Shown one piece after another: positions 9,563 to 18,209 of a stretch of 26,238 nt of DNA (positions are counted from its first letter, which is position 1; each line of letters opens with the position of its first letter). A model generated the notes under the pieces. The model had not been told where the DNA came from and searched no databases. It saw only the letters and a program-made list of their open reading frames with translations. The stretch spans positions 646,995-673,232 of the forward strand of contig KN832570.1 in the NCBI GenBank assembly GCA_000827205.1, written 5' to 3'. This DNA comes from Plicaturopsis crispa FD-325 SS-3. Its lineage: Eukaryota > Basidiomycota > Agaricomycetes > Amylocorticiales > Amylocorticiaceae. A program made the position numbers and the translations under genes.

Positions 9563-9644
9563 GGCCGCACTGAGAATTGAACCCAGGGTCTGACACAAGA
9601 CCTGTAGATTATAGCAACACTCAAACCAACTAAGCCACTATGCC
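9563..9644 (-). pseudogene. Class II tRNA-like sequence (tRNA pseudogene or SINE head)
   Basis: On the minus strand the 82-nt sequence starts GGCATAG and has an A-box (TGGCTTAGTTGG), a good T-arm (CTGGG-TTCAATT-CTCAG) and a perfect 5-bp long variable arm (GGTCT-TGTGTC-AGACC). That arrangement is seen in Leu and Ser tRNAs. The anticodon stem TGTTG/CTACA has one mismatch, and its loop, CTATAAT, would read as ATA. The acceptor stem pairs only at its ends (GGC/GCC), so it is not a healthy tRNA. A T-rich run (TTTCTTTT) follows. It is a decayed tRNA or the tRNA-derived part of a SINE. Confidence 0.55.
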
Positions 9645-10015
9645 TTAGATTAATATAAATGTTGAGAAAGTACCATCAGTTCAACAACAAAAAGAAATCC
9701 AATAAGGCCACGCATTGATGCTGCCACATGCGGGTTGAGATCAGGCTGTTAGCTTTGTCAAGTTGGGTCAATCAAAGTAGGTCCACATTTTTTGGAAAAA
9801 AAATGCGGTTTGGCCTGGGCAGCAGGAATATTGAAAGTGTGCGCTACAACCAAAAAATGTGCGGAGAACTACTAGGTAGCGGCTGAATCTGAGCCATGGA
9901 TCAAGAGCATCCGTCAGATATTGATAGAGATGTGAATAAAACAAGTGAAATATACTGATTAGATGATTGTGGGAGAACCACTCCACCGCTTGCCAATCTG
10001 CAGATGGGAGCATTG
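9645..10015. other. Unassigned DNA
   Basis: No gene is recognised. A short minus-strand open frame overlaps the solo LTR and has no recognisable feature. Confidence 0.3.
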
Positions 10016-10194
10016 TGTTGAGATCGGACACCGGGAGAGCAGCAGAGGGGCACAGACACAGACACAGAACGAGCGATGATGATAGCAAGTGACAAGAGCG
10101 GAATACAGGAGATCGGACTTATGTATCTCCTATGTATGCTACTGTTTGGTCCAGCAGCTCTGCCTCAGCCACCTGAGCACAACACACTCCAACA
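10016..10194 (-). mobile_element. Solo family A LTR with target duplication CATTG
   Basis: A complete 179-bp LTR with TGTTG/CAACA ends. The perfect 5-bp direct repeat CATTG lies at 10011-10015 and 10195-10199. It is in the same orientation as the solo LTR at 8308. Confidence 0.92.
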
Positions 10195-10484
10195 CATTGA
10201 TCCCCATATCAGGGCTTTCTACTGAGCTCTGGGTCAAAGAATTCTGACTGGTACTCACTGTGCTAGAGGGGCCACAAGCAAATTTGCGGTGGGTGATCTC
10301 ACCATGCAATTACGTGATCGGAAGATCCGCGGTGGAGACGTCCAGAAAGCGCTGAACAAGGGCTTTCTAACGCACCTGGGTTCGAAATATTCGAGCCAGT
10401 ATTGACTGAGATATAAGCAAAACAGTCATTTCTGCAAATTTTCTCCTAAAATAGCAAAGTCACGTGACATTGCGGGTGGACGAC
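10195..10484 (+). repeat. Two direct copies of the ~140-bp dispersed unit
   Basis: The phrase GGGCTTTCTA...(C/T)TGGGT(C/T) recurs near 10212 and 10362. In the second copy it is followed by CAGTATTGACTGAGATATAAG. Both belong to the unit that builds the foldback element that follows. Confidence 0.6.
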
Positions 10485-11590
10485 CCGCATTTCACCCGCA
10501 TTTTTTGCGCTTTGCACTGTGGGCGCACAGGTTTTGCAGCGCGTGCTCAACAAAAAATATGTGCAGAAAGTGCACATCCAGGCCTTGAATCTGAGCTAGA
10601 GATCATAGAAATCGGTGCAGTATTGGAAGAGATATTGGCAAAATCAGTAAAATGAGCAGATTGGCTGATATTGACAGAAACACTGAAGCACTTGTCAAAC
10701 GGCGGATATGTGCATCAAGCTTGCGATCAGGGCTTTCTGTTAAGCCCCAGGTCAAAAAATCCGGTGAAGTATTGGTCGAGCAATAAGGGATGCAAGAGAA
10801 TTTCCAATTTCTTGCGCGCTCATTATGTAAGCGGTACGGAATGTGCGGGTACTCTCAGAAAGCGCGGAGAGAGGCCTTTCCAACGGATCTGGGGTCGAAA
10901 TATCTGCATGCATATTGACGGAGATATAAGCAAAATACTACTTTTCAATCAGCCATTTAATTGCTTGTCCACCCGCTTGTCAACCGACCTAATCGGTGAC
11001 ATCATCAAAATGCCTATCTCAGGAAACGTGCCATGGTGATGTCACCGATTTGGTGGGTCGATTTTTGCGGGTGGATGGCCTGCGGGCGGTCAAGCGGGTG
11101 GACAAGCAATTAGATGGCTGATTGAAAAGAAGTATTTTGCCTATAACTCCGCCATTATGTGCTCAAATGCCTCGACCCCGGGTCCGTTAGAAAGCTCTTC
11201 TTCTGCGCTCTCTGAGCGTAGCCGCACATTCTGTACTGCTTACGTAATGCGCTCGCAATAAGCTTTCTCGCAAAATGGCGTATATCTCTCATCACTCAAT
11301 GGATACCTCATGGAATTCTTTGACCTAGGGTTCATCAGAAAGCCCTGAGCTCACTTTTAATGCACATACCCACTGTTTCATGAGTGCTTTGATATTTCTC
11401 CCAATATATGCTCATCTGTGAACCCTACTTATTTTGCCCGTATCTCTATCAATACTGCACGGATTCCTGATATCTCTAGCTGAAATTCAAGGCTCAGATG
11501 TTCACTGTATGCACATTTTTTTCTCAAAATGCGCTGCAAAACTGGTGCACCCACAAGGCAAAGTGTAAAAATGCGGTTCAATTGTGGCTG
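10485..11590. repeat. 1.1-kb foldback inverted repeat
   Basis: The left arm (about 10485-11004) and right arm (about 11037-11590) match each other as reverse complements along their whole length with moderate divergence. Aligned blocks include GCTTGTCCACCCGCTTG, CAGTTTTGCAGCGC (right arm) against CAGGTTTTGCAGCGC, and GAGCCTTGAATTTCAGC against CAGGCCTTGAATCTGAGC. The centre is a perfect 14-bp stem, AATCGGTGACATCA (10991-11004) with TGATGTCACCGATT (11037-11050), around a 32-nt loop. Each arm contains about three copies of the ~140-bp unit. No transposase is encoded, so it is a foldback/MITE-like element or a palindromic duplication. Confidence 0.85.
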
Positions 11591-12058
11591 GCTTGGCCTA
11601 TAGACCGTCGGTCAAAGAGAGAGCTGCAGTCTTTGTATATTTGTTCCAAATCACTGTTAGAGATCTACTATAAGGTAAAAATCAATGTAATACTGTGTAT
11701 GTGCTCTATTTCATTGCAATAGTCGACACATAAGCCTGGAGTGATTGATTATAATCCTCTATAGGTGCAGAAAAATGTTTTCCGTCAGTGGGATTCGAAC
11801 GCTCGACCTGTTGGAGAATCACCTTTTATATGGTTCAATTTGGACATTAGAACTTAGTACTATGGTTTGATTTTTTTGTATAGTGGTTCGGTTGCAATGT
11901 AGTGTGGTTCGACTTGACCATTGAAACATTACTATGGTTCGACTTGAGCACTACAATTTTTTTTCACACGGTTCACAAGGTTCAACGTTGCAAGTCCATT
12001 TAATGCGCGAAAGTCCCAGTAAATAAACAAGTTACCTTAGTAAACTAAGGACTCGTAA
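11591..12058. other. Intergenic DNA with a tRNA 3'-half fragment
   Basis: No gene is seen. On the minus strand 11780-11823 contains GTTCGAATCCCAC followed by TGACGG and a T-run after AAAACA. This looks like the T-arm and 3' acceptor of a tRNA (B-box GTTCGAATCC), without a recognisable 5' half. 11840-11990 repeats the phrase TATGGTTCGACTTGA loosely. A small palindrome, CCTTAG-TAAA-CTAAGG, lies at 12035-12050. Confidence 0.45.
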
Positions 12059-12340
12059 TCACGCTTTTGCACCATTTGCACTTTTGCACCATCCGCGTTT
12101 TTGTGATCGCGCTTCTACACCATCCGCACTTTTGCGATCGCGTTTTTACACCATCCTCACTGTTACACCATCCGCATTTTTGCGATCGCGTTTTTACACC
12201 CTCCGCACTTTTGCAATCGCACTTTTACACCATTCGCGTTTTTGCGATCGCGCTTCTACACCATCCGCATTTTGCGTTATCCCCATTTTTATGCTATCCG
12301 CAGTCTACGCCATCCGCATTTTTACGCTGTCTGCACTCAT
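12059..12340 (+). repeat. Minisatellite CCATCCGCACTTTTGCGATCG, block 2
   Basis: The same unit, orientation and style of degeneracy as block 1 at 8681-9241, including repeated GCGATCGC palindromes. It degenerates toward its right end (CCATCCGCATTTTTACGCTGT) and runs straight into the second inverted repeat. Confidence 0.9.
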
Positions 12341-12346
12341 TTTATA

Positions 12347-12696
12347 TTGATTACATAATATATTAATGTGTTGCAGATGTGCACTGAAAAGTGCGAGAGA
12401 GGGGCTTTCTAATGAGCCCCTGGTCGAGCAATTTGAAGCAATATTGAGTGAGATATACCTCAACCAAGTATTTCACCAACAATGACGTCAACACCGGCTA
12501 CCTAGCTTGTGTAGTACCCGGTATGATGTCATTGAGGTTGCCGGTTGCCGGTTGCCAGCCAACCTTGGTAAAACAATATTTGGCCTATATCTCACTCAAT
12601 TTTGCTTCAAATCGCTCAACCAAGGGCTCGTTCAAAAGCCCTTGTCTCGCGCTTTCTATCGCACATCCACCACACATGAATATATTATGTAATCAA
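12347..12696. repeat. 350-bp inverted repeat
   Basis: Arms of about 114 bp (12347-12460 and 12583-12696) match as reverse complements. The outermost 24 bases differ at one position only (TTGATTACATAATATATT at both ends). Inside are one forward and one inverted copy of the unit that builds the 1.1-kb foldback (GGGGCTTTCTAATGAGCCC; ATTGAGTGAGATATA). The centre contains three GGTTGCC units at 12536-12557. Confidence 0.85.
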
Positions 12697-13286
12697 CATC
12701 GAATGACTCATCTTATTAACTTCAATAAACACTATGTAGCTCACTCAATAGGCATCCGCATCAACCCAGGGTCCGTCAGAAAGCCCTATGCTCAGGCTTG
12801 ATAGTGCATATCTAACATGTGTCAGCGAGTCATGTGATCATTGTAAATTGGCTATATTGTGAAAGTTCTTTGCACCATCTGCACTTTGGTACTAGGCATC
12901 TGCACAGGCAATCTAAGATCCATTAGAGAGCCATAGTCTTGCACTTTTTAGTGTATATCTACCACACAGCTATTACCCCTTAATCATCACATTAATGGCC
13001 ATACCAAGAAATTTAATAAGCTAAACACCACAATCACACTTCAGTCACCCAACTTTTATGGTCTATTAGACATAATAATATATTGTCCCAAACTAGTCTA
13101 AGAGTCAGTTTTTTGCTGTGGGCCTTATGGGCCTGGGCCAGTCTCTGCCACTGTATGGGCCTGGCCCGTTTTCCTGTGGGCTTCCCATTATGGGTCCTTT
13201 ATAAGTATCCCACCTTCACATGGTCCTTCTTTCTTTTCCTTGGCGCAAGCCCACAGGCCCGCCGATCCCAAGGGTGCCAGGGGTCT
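12697..13286. other. Intergenic DNA with two more inverted units
   Basis: No gene is seen. Degraded inverted copies of the ~140-bp unit lie near 12740-12800 (CAGGGTCCGTCAGAAAGCCCT) and 12895-12950. From 13110 the sequence is rich in GGGCCT/AGGCCC phrases. Confidence 0.5.
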
Positions 13287-13312
13287 CTTATATAATATAT
13301 ATATATATATAT
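13287..13312. repeat. (TA)n microsatellite
   Basis: A run of alternating T and A of about 24 bases with one interruption. Confidence 0.9.
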
Positions 13313-13749
13313 TCTGCTGGCTATCAAAATACCCTTTCCTTGCAGCTTTTTCTCGTGATACATCTCATCACGACCATTGTTAATCATGGTCCTGGATTAA
13401 AACAAAAATGCATTGTGATACTTGCTCTTTCCAATTTCGCTGTCTTGGGCCATACCATTATCAGCAGTTGTAGCCAAATAATTGCAATGAAAGTCCAGCA
13501 TATTATACTTTTCAAGGAAAGGTAGTCACTCTTAACAAACTAATGCATGACAAGACAAAAGGCATATACATCTAGTGCCCTTCATAGACCAAGTGTCATC
13601 ACCAACTCAAGCATGCCATCAGTCTAAGTCGACAGGTTAATCCTGTTGAATGTCAGTGCATGCTACATCTACCACATGGACACAATTATCACATCCTTTT
13701 TTCAAATATCACAACATGTATATATGAAAGGAAAATTACAAAGGAGATG
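13313..13749. other. Unassigned AT-rich DNA
   Basis: No gene, repeat or motif is recognised. Confidence 0.3.
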
Positions 13750-14060
13750 CATCATGCTTATGGGCCTCCCACCTATTCTCAAGGGCTTCCCATTATCACT
13801 CAAGGGCCTCCCACTTATACCTACGGGCCTCCCATATGACAGAGTGTCCCTGCATTTAGCGTCCCATATTACAATATAGGTGTCCCATTTCTATGGTGGG
13901 CCTTTGTAAAGGGTCCCACATCTTAACAAGGGAATCTCATGTATTCCTATGGGCTTCCCACATTCCAGGGTAGATGGCTAATAAGAGTCCCAAACTTCAC
14001 TATGGGTATCCCATCAGCATTGGTGCGTGTTCCATATACAATGTGGGCCACCCATGCACA
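13750..14060 (+). repeat. Degenerate GGGCCTCCCA minisatellite
   Basis: The phrase (T/A)(T/C)GGGC(C/T)TCCCA recurs about every 25-30 bases, for example near 13760, 13788, 13815, 13836 and 13950, fading into variants such as GGGTCCCACA and GGGTATCCCA. Earlier related phrases occur at 13110-13270. Confidence 0.7.
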
Positions 14061-14185
14061 CACACTAGTGCTAATAAGTCATTTCCCTTAACCCTACATC
14101 AGTGGTGCCATTCTACAGACTGCAGGCAATATGTACATAGTCAAACTAATCATATCTTCTTCTTTTCCGAGGTGAACTAGATTTA

Positions 14186-14235
14186 GTAGGTGATCCTCCT
14201 AAGTTGTCCCTTGAATCCACTTCAAGATCACCTAC
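14186..14235. other. Hairpin just downstream of the transposase gene
   Basis: GTAGGTGATC (14186-14195) pairs perfectly with GATCACCTAC (14226-14235) across a 30-nt loop, ending 12 bases beyond the stop codon of the minus-strand KDZ gene, so it would sit in its 3' untranslated region. Its role is unknown. The rest of 14061-14247 shows nothing else. Confidence 0.6.
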
Positions 14236-14247
14236 CCTGCGCAACTC

Positions 14248-17200
14248 CTATGCGTATGCATCAGCCAGTGCACTCTCCTCTGCTACCTCTAGCAATTCAG
14301 CATCATCTTCCTCCTCGTCGAGCTCACCAAATCCATTATAATCTCCATCATCCTTGCTATCTGACTCGTCGTAAGACGCAGTGGTTTCCAGCACCGCTGC
14401 CTTGAGAATATCATTGTCAGACGGACCCCACGACTCCGGCATATCCTTGGCACAAGGGATGCCACCAACAGCCCCCTGCCAAGTCACACAGAGTTGACAC
14501 AAGTATGCCTTGCGTAGATCAAGTTGATGTGCCAGGTCTTCATTACTGTCATCTTCCTCTGCACTTCAGCATTCACTACACACCCAGACTACAAAGGAAG
14601 ACATACCTGCATCAAACCTTGCTACCCTCAGAACATTCCACTCCTCGATCATCCACTCTTGCATAGTGCACCGCTCCCTTTTCAGGCGCACCTCTTCCTC
14701 AAGACACCGATCCACCTCTAGTCGCGCTCTAATGCCGTCTCGAACATCATCGTCACCCAGCCAAGGAGGTATATCACCGCCGCTTGAATCATCCTCCTCC
14801 AAACCTATGTCCTGCCAAATATCATCATCAACGTCTAATTTGAACAACCCATCTTTCGATATCGGTGTAGGTGCAACGGCGCCTGGGAGGGCCTTCCGCT
14901 GGCGTATAAGTGATGCAAGATCCTCGCACAGCTTGTTGTAAGCCCTGGCCAGGGAGAGAATCCCAGGCTCCCGCCTTTTGACCTGCGAAGCGGTATGGCT
15001 GCGTAAGTTTTTCTCTATACAATTACCGTAAGTACCCAGGAAGACATCCATTATTTCAGTCTTACCGTTGACGGTATGGCGATACGCGCGTTCTAGCCGT
15101 TCTAGCTCAAACTTCCGCTGTCGGAGACGGTCCCGAATCCTTTTCTTGAGTGCCCGCGCGTTCATGCGTACCCGCACATATTCGTTCGAGGCGAGTCGCT
15201 TTAGATTTGAGCGCTCGTTCGCACCCAACGCCCGAATCCTGCTATGGATGTTGCTTGAAAGAACGGCAATCCTTCCCCGGATAGCAGATAACTCGACTGC
15301 GATGTCTCCATCGTCGACATCCTCATCATACTCTCCCAAAAGCTGAGCTTCCAATGCGGTGGCAGTCTCCTTGAGTTCGGATTCCGATTTTTGTAAGGCT
15401 AGAATCTTTTCCACAGCGATCTTCCCTTTATTTTTTGATCGACCTGTTTAAAATTTAGCCCAAATATTCATCAAAGCTAAACAATACGCACGAGGTGCGA
15501 GCTTCGTTTGCTCGGAAACCTGGGCTGCCCACTCCCGCCTCAATGACTCGTCGCTCGCCTTGATATCAGCGAGCCTTAACTCCGCATCCGCCTTCTTCCT
15601 TTGGCATTGAAGCCACCGCCGCCCTAACCATATACCCAGACCGTGTAACGACTTGTCGTCGAGATATTTTACTTGTGTGTCCAATACATACAAGCGTTGG
15701 TGATACTAGGAATTGAATTAGCAAAATACCTCGGGACACAGCATTAAATCACTCACCCCAGACACTCTCAGCACAGGTATCAGCTTTTTTATCGCACTCC
15801 AAAACCGTTCGCACCCCTCTCCGTCTGTGAGCCCAAAGCCGACGCACTTCCGCGGATGGTAGACGATCTGACAGGCCCACTGGTGGCCGTAAGCGTGGAA
15901 TACAGATATCCCGAACGTGATGCGATCCCGGACGTCCGGTAGGAAATCCCACTTCACGCAGCTCCGGTGCAGCTGGCAGCCAATGTCGTACAGGATGCCG
16001 ACAGTCATTGAGGGTGGCAGGTGCTTAAACAGCCGTTTGATGAGTGCTAGCGCATAGTATTGTTTCTCCCCGGCAGTCGTCATATTGATCAGCCAGAGTA
16101 CGCGGTCGTGACGGCACAGAAGGCCCATCAACCCCGTGTCGACAAAGAACTGGGTCGACGCAGCTTCCCTTTTCTCGTCGGCCGCTCCAAAGGACTCCCC
16201 GCAGTCGTTGAGGACCGAGTTTGGCACCTTGAGGTCACCCTCGTAGCCGTCTTCTTCACCCTCTGATCGTACCGTGGGCTCCCGTCCTGTCTTGCCTGCA
16301 CTCCGTCGAGCCTCAACGAACTCACGCATTGAGTTCACGTCGTCCTCAGGCATGAACACGGTATCCGGATGAGTCCGCACAGGATCGCGTCTTCCGTCTT
16401 TATTTTTTCGCCGCTTTTGTGTAAAACAGGCATCCAGACACACAATCACGTCGGCCCTACGTTGATAAGTCAGCGCGAAGTCTCACTGTCATGATAAGCG
16501 ACTTACACTGTTGTAGGATCGTGGCATTCTTGTCCTCCGAAACACAACGGACAACGCGACCGAAGGTATTCGCTCGGACGCCACCGCGGTATTCCCGTCG
16601 GCGCTCCTCCTGTCTCCTCCCTCGCATCCCCCGACCGCGACCCATACTCGGATTGCGAGCCCTCATTCCTTCCCCCCGAACCCGCCCCCGAACCCTCTTC
16701 CCCGTCCTCGCTTTGCTCCCCATCCTCGTCCCGTCCCACTTCTTTGATCACGGGCTCATTTAACCCCAGCCCCTCCTCGCGATCATCGTCATCGTCCTCT
16801 ACCTCCTCTACATGCACCCTACGATGTCCTTCGCCGCCTTTGTCTTTGGAGTCTTGCGTGGGCATGGTTGCTTCATCCATCAACCCCGTACGTGTTTCCT
16901 CTATGTATGAGGCCACACGGTTCCTTGTAGCGTTCACTAATGACCCATACCACAGGAGCGAATTACTGAATCGCCTTCGAATAGAATTCTAAGGATGCTT
17001 CAGTCTCAGCCACACGGTGATGTACGTTCAACTCACCCTAGTTTCCAGTTTGTACCCTCGACCATCTAAGAAGCTCTCCAGCGCATCGCACCACGCCATT
17101 ACATTAGGTGCCATTCGAACAAAAAGGTTGTCGATGAAGCTCAGCATCCGGAGATCCACTGCTAGAGATGGCGCGTACGGCGCGCACGGAAAGAGACCTC

Positions 17201-17877
17201 GATTTAAGAGCTGGACCGCCGCCGGCTGGCATGCGCATACACGTATCTCGGTCTTCTCGATGTCTACGAAACAGATATGTCAGTAACAAATAAATTCGCA
17301 TTCACCTGTACTCACTTTTGAAACCAACGCACATCACCGTCAAGACTCTCCATTTTGCGTCACGATTGCATGTGCACACTACTACCGGTTTCGCGGGCAT
17401 GTCGCGCAGGTTCTGGGTCGTCTGCATGATCCTCAGGTAGGGATCTATAAGCTCCGGTATCACTTCACCTTCCCACTTTGCCCACTGCTTTATCTTTTTT
17501 TCCCCAGCCAACTTCCGCCCGTTGATGTCCCATTCACCAAACAGACCATCAAGGTTTCCCCCGTCGCCCCCATTGGCCAACACAATGAATGGGTCTTCGC
17601 CAACACCATCAGCGGTCTCCGCCGAGCGATCGTCATTCCTTGAAGGCAGTGTCGTCCGCTGGGTAAAGATTCGGCCGGGAAGATATATGAGTCCGCCTTT
17701 TCCCTTGGGGTGACCGCGACCGCTGGTCCCGTAGGCTCGACGTTTGACAGGTGACGAGTCTTCGATGGGAACTGGGCGAAAAGGCGAAGATGATTGAGGA
17801 GGTAGAGGAGGTGGTGAGGAGCCATCTGTCTGTGATTGACGACTGCGACGATTCCCCTTGGGCTTTCGAAAAGACAT
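14248..17877 (-). CDS. KDZ-superfamily DNA transposase (CxC1 type), apparently intact
   Basis: Seven exons join in frame to 1110 residues: 17316-17877, 17037-17263, 16507-16988, 15757-16456, 15492-15705, 14607-15443 and 14248-14558. All six introns are GT-AG and 48-52 bp. The start ATG gives MSFRKPKG. Domains in order: a basic, Pro/Ser-rich N-terminus; a CxC1-like cysteine cluster (about C168, C170, C183, C197, C199, C214) followed by RGLFPCAPYAP; a block SIRRRFSNSLLWYGSLVN (about 265-282); an acidic linker; a CPLC...CH zinc motif (409-419); and a catalytic core with DACFTQKR (D432), YDIGCQ (D581) and DGEGCERFWS (E637/E640). Then come YHQRLYVLD, a long coiled-coil region and an acidic tail. 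KDZ enzymes are DDE-type transposases acting in the nucleus on their own element. No stop or shift is seen, so it may be functional. I did not find the element's ends. Confidence 0.95.
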
Positions 17878-18209
17878 CCTGACGGCGAGACGAGAGTCAG
17901 TAAACACATGGCCAACACATTATTAACACTCACCGCGAAAGCTTATAAACACGCGCCAGCCGTGTGCGTTCTCGTGAGTGCTTCCCGAGTCACACGCGCC
18001 TAAAGGCGGAGACGTTCAAAATCAATGTATTGTCCGTGGAAGCGATATGCGTACAAAAGATACTAAAGATAAAGGGGGGGGGAGACAAGATATGCAGGCC
18101 GACACGAAAGACAAGTCCGTTCCACGCAAAAGCGGGCCCCGCCTCGGCACCCAACCAGATGAAGAGTGTTCGCGTCGTAGCAGCAGAAGCAAAGCAGGAA
18201 AAGACCTAC
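17878..18209 (-). promoter_or_regulatory. Upstream region of the KDZ gene: TATA-like box and probable 5' UTR intron
   Basis: On the minus strand a TATA-like sequence GTTTATAAGC lies at 17941-17950. Close downstream, GTGAGT (first base 17933) starts a probable 55-bp intron ending in GTCAG just one base before the ATG, with a TTACTGAC branch-site-like sequence inside. The region separates the transposase from the end of the upstream gene. A run of nine C (minus strand) lies near 18066-18074. Confidence 0.55.
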
